DNA of 64,000 nucleotides, from the NCBI GenBank assembly GCA_016722045.1, contig JADKGY010000006.1, positions 186,001 to 250,000 on the forward strand. Direction: 5' to 3'. Below the pieces are notes generated by a model, which did no database searches, had not been told where the DNA came from, and saw only the letters and a program-made list of their open reading frames with translations. A program made the translations under genes and the position numbers. The stretch is from Candidatus Opimibacter skivensis (GTDB lineage: Bacteria; Bacteroidota; Bacteroidia; Chitinophagales; Saprospiraceae). Shown here piece after piece: positions 54,526 through 63,359 of the stretch (the stretch's first letter is position 1; the number at the start of each line of letters is the position of its first letter).

Positions 54526-55479
54526 TCACTCTAATCTGTATTGCTTAAACCAGGCCCAATGCAGCTTAGCAGCTTCCATCCAATGATTCGTCCCATTCGG
54601 ATAAGCGTGCTTAAGTCCATTGACATAAACAAAACGATAATCAGCATCGGAACCTGGGGTCAATGATGGATAAGTGGCAATGACAAATGTATTTGTGTCT
54701 CCGGACATGGTATAGGATGATGATAATCCGAAGCTTTTGACATGTGTTAAACTTGCTTTACCGGCGCGTATATCGGTACGTGCGAGTACCGAATCCATTT
54801 TGGAAAGCGGAATTGTCGGACCTGTGCCTCCCGGTCCATAATCTTCATTACCCAACATATATAAAGTAGGTAGTTTTCGAAGAGGGGTATATGTGGTGTC
54901 TACATAAAATGATCCTGCGTCTTCAACTACGGCAGCCAAACGATCACTAAACTGAACGGTACATTTAGCGGCCATCTGACCTCCGTTGGAGAATCCTGCG
55001 AGATAAACCCGTTTAGTATCCACATTAAATCTTTCCTCCACTTCATCCAGGACTGCATTGAGAAATTTGATATCATCACGCAAGGTGACTCCTGTACATG
55101 GATACCACTCGGCAGGTACCGAATTCCATTTCGTGGTTGTCTTTTCTCCTTCGTCAGGATCTACAATGCAGAATCGCAAAGAAGATGGGAATACAGTGAT
55201 AATGTTTTCCTCCTCCCCCACTTCTGTCCAGCCACTATTGTCATACATATGCAATCCACCCTGACCAGTGCCATGCAACATAAAAACGACAGGTGTCAGT
55301 GTATCTCCGGTGTATCCATGCGGAACATGCACATAATATTCTCTTTCGGTTGATTCCACAGTGATCGTGTACCGGTTTTTACCTAATACAAAATCTTTCG
55401 TGGGCTCATCATCTTTACAACTTATAATACCAAGAGATGCGAATAAAATAATAAGGCAAATTGAAAGTAAGCGGATCAT
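54526..55479 (-). CDS. Secreted esterase, PHB-depolymerase/feruloyl-esterase-like lipoprotein
   Basis: 317 residues with a lipoprotein signal (IILFASLGIISC, Cys21). It is an alpha/beta hydrolase of the LpqC/PHB-depolymerase type: PVVFMLHGTGQGG (oxyanion loop, 63-75), VYLAGFSNGGQMAA (nucleophile Ser164) and a C-terminal NGLKHAYPNGTNHW with the likely catalytic histidine. It would cleave esters such as polyhydroxyalkanoates or feruloyl-polysaccharides at the cell surface. Substrate uncertain. Spacers on both sides of the gene carry paired repeat arrays. Confidence 0.85.
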   Translation of the reverse strand: MIRLLSICLIILFASLGIISCKDDEPTKDFVLGKNRYTITVESTEREYYVHVPHGYTGDTLTPVVFMLHGTGQGGLHMYDNSGWTEVGEEENIITVFPSSLRFCIVDPDEGEKTTTKWNSVPAEWYPCTGVTLRDDIKFLNAVLDEVEERFNVDTKRVYLAGFSNGGQMAAKCTVQFSDRLAAVVEDAGSFYVDTTYTPLRKLPTLYMLGNEDYGPGGTGPTIPLSKMDSVLARTDIRAGKASLTHVKSFGLSSSYTMSGDTNTFVIATYPSLTPGSDADYRFVYVNGLKHAYPNGTNHWMEAAKLHWAWFKQYRLE

Positions 55480-55567
55480 GGCGTTGGTTTTGATTTTTCT
55501 TCAAATATCAAAATACCTTTTTGATCCTGGTTAATACTTTAGGGTGAATTTTATGAGGACGTCAGGG

Positions 55568-55705
55568 TGAGAGAAGCGAGAGCATGAGATGTGAGATATG
55601 AGACGTGAGACGTGAGATGTGAGATGTGATACAATCAAGAGATGTTCGGATACCTGATACAGCTCCCAAATCTTAAATCTTAAATCTTAAATCTTAAATC
55701 TTAAA
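55568..55705. repeat. GTGAGA(T/C)GTGAGA and CTTAAAT arrays
   Basis: Two blocks. 55568-55630 repeats GTGAGAGAAGCGAGAG and then GAGACGTGAGACGTGAGATG. 55670-55705 holds about five CTTAAAT units touching the stop of the thioredoxin-like gene. The layout mirrors the spacer at 54318-54516. Confidence 0.85.
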
Positions 55706-56878
55706 TTAGTTCTCGATCTTACTCTTCAAGGCTCTCAGCATAAGGAGGTCCTTATTCTCTTGTTCGTCCTCTTTATACTTCTTTATAGCTTCATCCAGGA
55801 TGTGAATGGCTGCTTGTTTGTCGCCTGATTTATTGACAAGAGTGGCATAGGTGGCAATATACTTTGGATCATCGTCTTTCGCAGCTTTCTCTGCAATGGT
55901 AATGGCCAGATCCAGGCACACCTTCTGATCAGGAGCATATTTATTGAGGTCCAATGCAAGCTGATTAAGGCTGGCAGGGTCGTTTTTGATAAATTTCTTT
56001 ACGTAGGTATTGACCATCTCCTGAATGTTTGTCATATCATGAAGCGCGAGAGCAAATTGAATATCGCTTTTAATATGAAACATCTCTGCTTCGGAGGGAA
56101 TATTTCGCTTCATCGCATCAGTGGCGAGAGCGACTAACTCAGGAGATTCAAATTCGATAGCACGCTGCACTGTATTGGCACATGCTGTCCGGATTTTTTC
56201 CAAAACCACATCATCGGAAATTTCTTTGCTGATCTGGGATTTGTATTTCTCAAGAAGTTCAAAACAATGACAATCAACCTGTGAGGCTGCTTCGAGTATA
56301 AATTTGAGATTCTCAGGTGTGGTCAGGTCCTTCTGATCATTAATATAATCATTGGCTATTTTGACAGAAGGCTTTTTTGCCTTATTGAGTGCGGAAACAT
56401 AATCATAGACTAACTGGTAGCTGCGATCACCGGCGGTGTAGGCGGTTTCATACTTTGTGCTTTTATCATATTTCTCAAGAACAGAATTGGCAGTTGTGAT
56501 CAGATCAGCCGGGCTTCGGCCTCCCACGGATTTCAATACCTGGACACCATCATAATCGATCCAGAACAAAGATGGATAGGCTGTAACGTCATATTTTTTT
56601 CTGAATTCAAGGCCCATTTCCTTTTCCATGTCAATCTTCATGGAGATGAAGTTTTTGTTGAACAGTTCACCGACTGCAGGATCTGGAAATGTATTGGCGG
56701 CCATATTTTTGCAGGGACCACACCATGTGGTGAAGGCATCCACGAAAATGAGTTTGTCTTCGGCTTTAGCTTTCTCAATGGCTTCTTCCCATGTGCCGTG
56801 AAAGAACTCGATGCCTTGCGCATAAGCGCTGACAGTAGCAAGACAAAGGATGATAAAAGAGACAATCGTGTTTCTCAT
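55706..56878 (-). CDS. Secreted thioredoxin-fold protein with TPR-like C-terminus
   Basis: 390 residues with a signal peptide (TIVSFIILCLATVSAYAQ). The thioredoxin domain covers about 22-135 with the redox motif W-C-G-P-C at 52-56 (TTWCGPCKNMA) and cis-Pro in YPSLFWIDYDG. The remaining about 250 residues are helical, with TPR-like arms (YATLVNKSGDKQAAIHILDE). It would reduce or isomerise disulfides in periplasmic proteins. Monocistronic. Confidence 0.87.
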   Translation of the reverse strand: MRNTIVSFIILCLATVSAYAQGIEFFHGTWEEAIEKAKAEDKLIFVDAFTTWCGPCKNMAANTFPDPAVGELFNKNFISMKIDMEKEMGLEFRKKYDVTAYPSLFWIDYDGVQVLKSVGGRSPADLITTANSVLEKYDKSTKYETAYTAGDRSYQLVYDYVSALNKAKKPSVKIANDYINDQKDLTTPENLKFILEAASQVDCHCFELLEKYKSQISKEISDDVVLEKIRTACANTVQRAIEFESPELVALATDAMKRNIPSEAEMFHIKSDIQFALALHDMTNIQEMVNTYVKKFIKNDPASLNQLALDLNKYAPDQKVCLDLAITIAEKAAKDDDPKYIATYATLVNKSGDKQAAIHILDEAIKKYKEDEQENKDLLMLRALKSKIEN

Positions 56879-56970
56879 AATTGGACCGATAAGAGCATAA
56901 AATTAGGGAAAAAACAAGGGGGAGCATTTAAAGGTTTGTTAAATGATTCTTCAGGTCATAGAAGTTGGGC

Positions 56971-57012
56971 AAAAAAAAAGAGGTGAAGTAAATAGTAATA
57001 TTCACTTCACCT
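56971..57012 (-). terminator. Terminator of the H1-like gene
   Basis: The 9-bp stem AGGTGAAGT / ACTTCACCT (56981-56989 and 57004-57012) is followed on the minus strand by a run of nine T (complement of A at 56971-56979), 50 nt after the stop at 57062. Confidence 0.8.
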
Positions 57013-57061
57013 TTGTAATATCGGGATCGAGGTTTGTCTGAATCACGAAACTTGAAGGAGC

Positions 57062-57727
57062 TTATCTCCTGCGGCCTGATTTCTTAGCGGCTTTTCTTGG
57101 TGCTGCTTTTCTTGGTGCCGCCTTCTTTGCTGCTCTTCTTGGGGCTGCTTTCTTTGCTGCTCTTTTTGGAGCTGCCTTTTTAGCGGCTTTTCTTGGAGCT
57201 GCTTTCTTTGCTGCTTTTCTTGGAGCTGCTTTCTTAGTGGCTTTACGTGGAGCTGCTTTCTTAGCGGCTTTACGAGGAGCTGCTTTTCTTGTAGATTTCT
57301 TAGTGGCCTTTCTAGGTGCAGCTTTCTTAGCAGCCTTCTTCGTAGCTTTTTTAGTAGCCTTCTTTGGTGCTGCTTTCTTTGTAGCTTTTTTAGTAGCCTT
57401 CTTAGGAGCTGCTTTTTTAGTAGCCTTCTTAGGAGCTGCTTTTTTAGCAGCCTTCTTAGTAGCTTTCTTAGTAGCTTTCTTTGGTGCTGCTGCTGCAGGT
57501 GCTGCTGCGGCTGGTGCGGGCGCGGCTTTCTTAGCAGCTTTCTTACGAGGTGCTTTTTTTGGAGCAGGAGCCGGCATTGGTTGATCAGGCATTGTCATAC
57601 CTGAACTATCGCTATCAGTTGACATTGAAAACAGATCATTGTTCATGCCCATTGCGCTGTCATTTGACATCATAGATCCGGAATTACCGTCATCCATTGG
57701 CTGGTTTTTTTTTGATTTTTTATCCAC
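57062..57727 (-). CDS. Histone H1-like lysine/alanine-rich protein
   Basis: 221 residues. The first about 50 are acidic/polar (GNSGSMMSNDSAMGMNN), followed by about 150 residues of KKAAPKKATKKA-type repeats ending in SGRRR. The composition matches the C-terminal tail of histone H1, as in bacterial Hc1/AlgP-like proteins, and suggests unspecific DNA binding and compaction. The repeat number likely varies by slippage. It has its own terminator. Confidence 0.88.
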   Translation of the reverse strand: MDKKSKKNQPMDDGNSGSMMSNDSAMGMNNDLFSMSTDSDSSGMTMPDQPMPAPAPKKAPRKKAAKKAAPAPAAAAPAAAAPKKATKKATKKAAKKAAPKKATKKAAPKKATKKATKKAAPKKATKKATKKAAKKAAPRKATKKSTRKAAPRKAAKKAAPRKATKKAAPRKAAKKAAPRKAAKKAAPKRAAKKAAPRRAAKKAAPRKAAPRKAAKKSGRRR

Positions 57728-57874
57728 GTTGATACGTTTTAATTAGGTTTAAAAAATTTGTTTAAAATGATACGCGCAATTTAGACAGAATAAACGAATA
57801 TAAAGTTGTTTACATATAAAAATTTTATTTGCGTTCGCAAAAGTTTTGTTTCATGTGCAGCAAAACAGATGTGA

Positions 57875-60013
57875 TTAGTTGTTTTCTTTCAATGCTTTTT
57901 CTCTTTTGAGAATGGCTAATGCAAAATTCAGGCGTTCGTAGTTAAGACTATCCCCTACTTGCTCTTTCACTTTGCTCGCCTGATCGCTGAATCCACTCGC
58001 GCGCCATCCCTGCCTGGCCATATCAAGATCACCGGGCAATAAAAACTGTTGAAGATTGATCTCTTCCCCTTTCAGATACAATTTCGCCAGGTGCATTGCA
58101 ATGGTAGAAACCGCCATACCCCTTTTCGTTGCTATGTCTGCGACTGTCATACCCTGCCTGAATAATTCAAGCGTTTCGACATAGGTTATCCCTTTTGGTT
58201 TCTTGATAAGGTTCTGATCCGTCATATAACTCCTTATCGTTTCAACGAATTCCTGACCATATTTTGCGGATTTGTACTCGCCTACGCCATTGAGTTTTGA
58301 AAATTCTTCAACAGTATAAGGCCTGACTTCTGCAATCTCCTTTAATGTGCCAAGTGGAAAAACAGAGTACGAGGGCAATGAATCTTCTTTGGCGAGTCGG
58401 TCGCGCAATTCTTCGAGCCGATCAAGAAGATTTTCTTTAAACCTGATGCTTTTACTCTTCCGCTGCACGATTGGCTCCTCCGGAAGTTCAATTTGCCTGT
58501 GGAGTGTCACTTGTTTTCGGTCATACAATACTGCATCACTGAGTGGTGTGCATATCAAAATCGAGTGCCTTGTATAATCTATTTCCAGGTATCCCTGGTT
58601 GATCAGTTGGGTGATGTAATGATTCCAGTCTTTGAATGTGATGTCTTTTCCTGCTCCATAAGTCTTGATCTCATGCAGATGCCTGTCATAGATTTCTCTT
58701 TTTCCGGAGCCCCGGAGTACCTCCACAAGCAGGTTGATACCGATAGACTCATTGCAGCGTTTGCAGGCTGACAAGGCCATCTGAGTTATTTTCGTTCCAT
58801 CAAATCCCTGTAATGGATTTTGGCAGTGATCACAATGACCACAGTTGGCCGAACGATACTCTCCAAAATAGTTTAGGATCACATTTGTCCTGCAATTTGT
58901 TGCCTGGCTATATTCGAGTATTCTGTCAAGCTTCTCTGACTGGACCCTTTTGAATGTTTCATCTGCATCACTATTCTGAATAAATTCTTTGTACACCGCT
59001 ACATCGCGATACGAATAGAACATTACGGCTTCGGCTTCCTGTCCATCCCGACCTGATCGTCCCACTTCCTGATAATAACTCTCGATGTTCTTCGGAAGAT
59101 TGTAGTGAATGATCCATCGGATGTTTGGTTTATCAATCCCCATCCCAAAAGCAATCGTGGCACACACAATCTGAAGGCGGTCAAACTGAAAATCTTCCTG
59201 GACTTTTTTTCTCGTATAATTATCTATTTCTGCATGATAAGCAGCTGCTTTATATCCGTAATTGACCAATGCACCAGCGATAGATTCTGTAGTTTTTCTC
59301 GCCAGGCAATAAATTATGCCCGGTTGTCCTTTATGCTCTTGTAGAAATTCTTTGATCTGATCCAGACGTTGAATACCCGGCCTGACTGATAAATGAATAT
59401 TAGGTCGTTCGAAACTTGAAAGAAATGTTTTAGGATTCCGAAGCTTCAACTGTTGGCGTATGTCTTCCTGTGTTGCTTTGTCTGCGGTGGCGGTTAATGC
59501 AAGTACCGGGACTTCATTGAATATTTCAATCAACGTTGTGAGTTGGGCATATTCAGGTCTGAAATCATTTCCCCAGATGGATACACAATGGGCTTCATCG
59601 ATCGCGATGAGAGAAATCATTTTGTCTCTTAAAAAATCCAGAAACTTTGGTGTGAGTGCCCGTTCCGGCGAGATAAAAAGGATTTTAAGACTCCCGTTTT
59701 TTATGTTCTCGTGGATCGTTTTGCTTTCCTCTCCTGTTGTGCCGCTATGCAATGCGCCTGCAATGATTCCATTTGCTCTGAGAGATCTGACCTGGTCATT
59801 CATCAGCGAAATGAGTGGGGAGATGACTAATGCAAAACCATCTCTGAGCAATGCTGGTAATTGATAGCAAATGGATTTTCCACCACCTGTGGGCATGATG
59901 ACAAGGCCATGGCCGCCGTTCAGCACATGACGGATGATTTCTTCCTGGTGCTCCCGGAAGTGATCAAATCCGAAACGGGATTTGAGGACGAGATTTAAGT
60001 TTTCACTGGACAT
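57875..60013 (-). CDS. recQ: ATP-dependent DNA helicase RecQ
   Basis: 712 residues. Walker A is PTGGGKS (41-47), followed by DEAH (AIDEAHCVSIWGNDFRPEY), motif V/VI (ATIAFGMGIDKPNIRW, YYQEVGRSGRDG) and zinc-binding cysteines (CRTNVILNYFG ... CGHCDHCQNP). A winged helix and an HRDC domain (about 520-600) follow, with a helix-turn-helix-like C-terminal extension (VADIATKRGMAVSTIAMHLA). It unwinds DNA 3' to 5' in recombination and replication repair. Length fits the longer Bacteroidota RecQ form. Confidence 0.95.
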   Translation of the reverse strand: MSSENLNLVLKSRFGFDHFREHQEEIIRHVLNGGHGLVIMPTGGGKSICYQLPALLRDGFALVISPLISLMNDQVRSLRANGIIAGALHSGTTGEESKTIHENIKNGSLKILFISPERALTPKFLDFLRDKMISLIAIDEAHCVSIWGNDFRPEYAQLTTLIEIFNEVPVLALTATADKATQEDIRQQLKLRNPKTFLSSFERPNIHLSVRPGIQRLDQIKEFLQEHKGQPGIIYCLARKTTESIAGALVNYGYKAAAYHAEIDNYTRKKVQEDFQFDRLQIVCATIAFGMGIDKPNIRWIIHYNLPKNIESYYQEVGRSGRDGQEAEAVMFYSYRDVAVYKEFIQNSDADETFKRVQSEKLDRILEYSQATNCRTNVILNYFGEYRSANCGHCDHCQNPLQGFDGTKITQMALSACKRCNESIGINLLVEVLRGSGKREIYDRHLHEIKTYGAGKDITFKDWNHYITQLINQGYLEIDYTRHSILICTPLSDAVLYDRKQVTLHRQIELPEEPIVQRKSKSIRFKENLLDRLEELRDRLAKEDSLPSYSVFPLGTLKEIAEVRPYTVEEFSKLNGVGEYKSAKYGQEFVETIRSYMTDQNLIKKPKGITYVETLELFRQGMTVADIATKRGMAVSTIAMHLAKLYLKGEEINLQQFLLPGDLDMARQGWRASGFSDQASKVKEQVGDSLNYERLNFALAILKREKALKENN

Positions 60014-60135
60014 TTCAAGGGGAAGTTTTCAATGGATGATAAGGCACTTAAAACTAAGGGAGATAAATTAAAAATGCAAATGAAAAATTGGATGCCGGAT
60101 TAATGGATGCAGGATACCAGACTCTATGCTCTTCT

Positions 60136-61005
60136 CTACAGATGTCTCTCCGCATGATAAGACGATCTCACCAACGGACCGCTCTCGACAAACGCAAAAC
60201 CACGCTTATTTCCTTCTTCCTTGTACCAGGCGAAAGTATCCGGATGAACAAATTCTGCTACGGCCAGATGCATAGGGGTTGGTTGAAGGTATTGCCCGAT
60301 CGTGAGGACATCGCAACCGTGTGCACGAAGATCATCCATCGCCTGCAGCATTTCATCCTGTGTTTCACCCAGCCCAACCATGATGCCAGACTTTGTTCGT
60401 TTGCCATAGTCTTTTGTACGTTGGATTTGTTCAAGACTGCGTTCATAACGTGCTTGTGGACGAACCAGGCGATAAAGGCGGGGCACTGTCTCCATGTTGT
60501 GTGATACGACTTCCTGTCCGGCAGAAACCATGCGTTCAAGGGCTTCCCAGTTTGCTTTCACATCGGGGATTAAGGTTTCAATTGTCGTATCCGGAGATAA
60601 TTCTTTGATTTTGACAATGGTTTGATACCAGATCTCTGCACCGCGATCTTTGAGTTCATCGCGATTGACTGACGTGATAACGGCATGCTTGACACCCATC
60701 AATGCAATCGCTTCGGCTACACGGCGTGGCTCATCTGTATCGTACTCATTTGGTCGACCTGTTTTGACCGCACAAAAAGAACATGACCTTGTACATACAT
60801 TTCCGAGAATCATGAAAGTGGCTGTACCTGCTCCCCAACATTCTCCCATATTTGGACAATTTCCGCTCTGACAGATGGTATGCAGATTATATGTGTCTAC
60901 CAGGTGACGAACTTTACGATATTCTTCACCGATGGGCAGTTTCACCCTCAACCATTCGGGTTTGCGGGCGCGGGGTTGCTTCTCTGATACTTCCAGGTCT
61001 ATCAT
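60136..61005 (-). CDS. lipA: Lipoyl synthase
   Basis: Start set at the ATG at 61003-61005 (MIDLEVSEKQPRARKPEWLR); the longer frame adds 20 residues unlike the family. About 289 residues. The auxiliary cluster is CQSGNCPNMGEC and the radical-SAM cluster CTRSCSFC, with the SAM-site VGLGETQDEML and terminal SGPLVRSSYHAE. It inserts two sulfurs into octanoyl groups to make lipoate for pyruvate dehydrogenase-type complexes. lipB is not in the window. Confidence 0.96.
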   Translation of the reverse strand: MIDLEVSEKQPRARKPEWLRVKLPIGEEYRKVRHLVDTYNLHTICQSGNCPNMGECWGAGTATFMILGNVCTRSCSFCAVKTGRPNEYDTDEPRRVAEAIALMGVKHAVITSVNRDELKDRGAEIWYQTIVKIKELSPDTTIETLIPDVKANWEALERMVSAGQEVVSHNMETVPRLYRLVRPQARYERSLEQIQRTKDYGKRTKSGIMVGLGETQDEMLQAMDDLRAHGCDVLTIGQYLQPTPMHLAVAEFVHPDTFAWYKEEGNKRGFAFVESGPLVRSSYHAERHL

Positions 61006-61146
61006 ATGCGCTATAAAGGTAGGGGTAAGTCTTTGATATGCGATGATCGGGCAAATAATGTGCATATAATCGGTCCACTAATAGGACCAAAATTATGAAC
61101 CTAAAAAGCCTTATAACCACCTGACTGTCAACGTCCTCAGATATCA

Positions 61147-61196
61147 TGGCACGACTAGTGGTGGCACGACTAGTCGTGCCACCACTAGTCGTGCCA
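61147..61196. repeat. 50-nt perfect palindrome
   Basis: The 50 bases equal their own reverse complement. The palindrome is built from two copies each of GGCACGACTAGT and its complement ACTAGTCGTGCC, around a centre GACTAGTC. It lies between the divergent lipA (start 61005) and the T9SS gene (start 61353). Nothing else is recognisable in the 347-bp gap. Confidence 0.95.
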
Positions 61197-61352
61197 CGAT
61201 CAGAAAAGCCTGGGATTCGGTACGTCTTCTCAGCAAACCCAACTATTATCAAAGATCAAACTGTCTTACCATTATCGATCGGTGCAGCCATAACAATCTG
61301 CAATTCGTTCAGCAATAGACCAGCATCCTTCCATCTCTTAAAAATTAAAACA

Positions 61353-62294
61353 ATGAAACACTCATTACTTCCATTTTTTATCCTGGTCTGTTTTTGCGCA
61401 TTAAAAGCCCAATCTTATCACCCCATGCCCATATCCGGCGCACAATGGAATGTCGCCCGATGCTGGTTCTTCTACCCCGGTGGCTGGCATGATGAATACG
61501 CGATTAAAATGGATGGTGGCGATACCACAATCAATGGACACGTGTACAAGAAATTATTTCTCGAAACTCATCATGCTCCCGGTACCGAATATGACTCTAC
61601 TTATACCCATTTTCTCGGCGCAATGAGAGAAGCAAACAGGCAGGTATTTTTTATTTCAGAATACCAGTGTCTCGATACGATCGAACGTATGGCATATGAT
61701 TTCAATTACACATCTCCGGGAGATACAATCTATACTCAAATACTGACGAATGGGCTGACGCAATTCATTCCTCACTATGTCACTTCAATTGATTCGGTAC
61801 TGGTCGGAACTGAATGGAACCGGCGAATAAATATGACAGATGAAAGCGGTTATTTCAATGAATCATGGACAGAAGGTGTAGGGAGCAGCCTGGGACTGAC
61901 CTATGCCAGTTATTGGCAATTAACTGACAATTCGTACGATTTGACCTGCTTTTACAATGAGCATATATTAAATTACACAAATCCGCAACCGGCTTATTTA
62001 TTTTGTACGGCACCTCTTCCTGATATTCAATGTTCGGCTACGACATCCGTTCTACATGTGCAGACTGAACAGAATTTCACTATCTATCCTGATCCGGCAC
62101 TTGATGAATTGACTGTTTCATCAATCATTGATTTTCATTCAGTGCATATTTTCAATGTGATGGGTGAAGATGTGATGTCGTGTGTTTATTCGCGATCACT
62201 TGCTATACAAAATCTGGTCCCCGGAATTTACTACATTCAATTTATGGATGAACATAAACAATTGAAAAGTGTATCGAGGTTCGTAAAAGAATAG
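61353..62294 (+). CDS. T9SS type A sorting-domain protein
   Basis: ATG at 61353 gives the signal peptide HSLLPFFILVCFCALKAQ; the frame upstream to 61146 runs through the palindrome and is not coding. About 313 residues. The body (SGAQWNVARCWFFYPGGWHD, GHVYKKLFLETHH, WTEGVGSSLGLTYA) is a module common in Bacteroidota secreted proteins of unknown role. The last about 70 residues are a T9SS type A domain (FTIYPDPALDELTVSS ... LVPGIYYIQFMDE ... VSRFVKE). Secreted or surface-attached. Confidence 0.82.
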   Translation: MKHSLLPFFILVCFCALKAQSYHPMPISGAQWNVARCWFFYPGGWHDEYAIKMDGGDTTINGHVYKKLFLETHHAPGTEYDSTYTHFLGAMREANRQVFFISEYQCLDTIERMAYDFNYTSPGDTIYTQILTNGLTQFIPHYVTSIDSVLVGTEWNRRINMTDESGYFNESWTEGVGSSLGLTYASYWQLTDNSYDLTCFYNEHILNYTNPQPAYLFCTAPLPDIQCSATTSVLHVQTEQNFTIYPDPALDELTVSSIIDFHSVHIFNVMGEDVMSCVYSRSLAIQNLVPGIYYIQFMDEHKQLKSVSRFVKE

Positions 62295-62664
62295 TTGATT
62301 ATCCGCAGCCAGAAAAAATTATGAATAAAGAACAAGGAACTTAATTCAGAATAAAGAACAAGGCATTGAGAACAGGTAAGGCAAATTCAGAATATCAAAT
62401 GACGAAGTTCAAATCTCCTTCATCATTCCTTGTTCATTATTTTACTTCTCAATTCCAAATTCCCTGATCGTTATTCTTAATTTCCTTTTTACTTTTCCTC
62501 TTGATTATGTCAATGCAAGGTGTAGGTCCTGTGACAAGGGAAAAACCAAGTAGATTGTTGGAGAAAACTCCAACAATGGCAATCCATAAAATCTTCCTAT
62601 CTTAGGTGTCTCCCCCCTTGTTCGCTCAGCCCCTTTACTTTTATTTTCCTTTAAAAAACTAAAA
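62295..62664. other. Gap with drifting repeats and a shared hairpin
   Basis: 370 bases. Just after the stop come near-repeats of AATAAAGAACAAGGAACTTA and AGAATAAAGAACAAGGCATT, followed by CTTGTTCATTATTTTACTTC-type words on the other side. At 62554-62577 there is the hairpin ATTGTTGGAG-AAAA-CTCCAACAAT, a near copy of the element at 37951, followed by GGCAAT. No gene seen. Confidence 0.55.
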
Positions 62665-63081
62665 ATGAAGACAACAATTTTCGTTGGGCTGGCCCTTTTC
62701 GTGACATTACTAATGGCCTGTAAAAAGGATCCTGAAATTTCGAATTGTGCAAAACTGGAAGGCATCTGGCAATGCGAATCATGGAAAGAAGATTCAATCC
62801 AATTTCTGGGTGCCACATTGGCTATAACCGCTTCAGAACTCACATTCAAAGTATTGACAGGTGATCAGGGCGACTATGAATGGAATACGGACAATCTGAT
62901 CGGTGCGCAAAACATGATCATCGGCTCGTATGTCGTCAATACAGATTGTGACCAAGTAAATTTAACACCTAAAGGAGGGACTGCATATGATACTTACGAT
63001 TTCCATTTTGATGGAGATGTATTGGTTATGGAAGGGACAATTAACTCAGTTCTTAGAGAATTGCAATTGAGAAGGAAATGA
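62665..63081 (+). CDS. Lipocalin-like lipoprotein
   Basis: 138 residues with a lipoprotein signal (GLALFVTLLMAC). The mature part, CAKLEGIWQCESWKED ... LTFKVLTGDQGDYEW ... DTYDFHFDGDVLVMEG, has the G-x-W start and eight-strand pattern of small lipocalin-like Bacteroidota lipoproteins. Ligand unknown. The gap after its stop shows GCATAGGGCAAAAGGCATAG-type drifting repeats. Confidence 0.68.
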   Translation: MKTTIFVGLALFVTLLMACKKDPEISNCAKLEGIWQCESWKEDSIQFLGATLAITASELTFKVLTGDQGDYEWNTDNLIGAQNMIIGSYVVNTDCDQVNLTPKGGTAYDTYDFHFDGDVLVMEGTINSVLRELQLRRK

Positions 63082-63084
63082 ATG

Positions 63085-63125
63085 AGCATAGGGCAAAAGG
63101 CATAGAGTAAAGAGCATAGAGTAGT
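63085..63125. repeat. Drifting GCATAG repeats
   Basis: GAGCATAGGGCAAAAGGCAT, AGAGTAAAGAGCATAGAGTA: 8-10-bp steps directly after the stop, similar in style to 24440 (CCCTATGC, the reverse complement of GCATAGGG). Confidence 0.5.
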
Positions 63126-63359
63126 AGGATCGCTTTTAATGCATCTAAAATTGGCCGGAGAAACTAAAGAAGGAAGAGTATGAAAAGCAATGGGCGAATA
63201 CCAAAAATTAGTCCCATTGAAGCTATTTTGTTAAAAATGATGGAACAAAAAAAGCTCGAATATTAGTCCTTTAAGCCTAGGAAGCAATGTGAGAAAAGGG
63301 GATAAGAAAACTCAATAAAATAGAACATTTACCCCCTTATCATCATTATATTGAGAGCC

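Noticed and set aside
57237..57584. Alanine/phenylalanine-rich plus-strand frame
   Set aside because: It is the antisense shadow of the lysine/alanine repeats of the H1-like gene.
61146..61352. N-terminal extension of the T9SS protein through the palindrome
   Set aside because: The extension is a palindrome translation (ARLVVARLVVPPLVV) with no signal peptide, while ATG 61353 starts a clear one.
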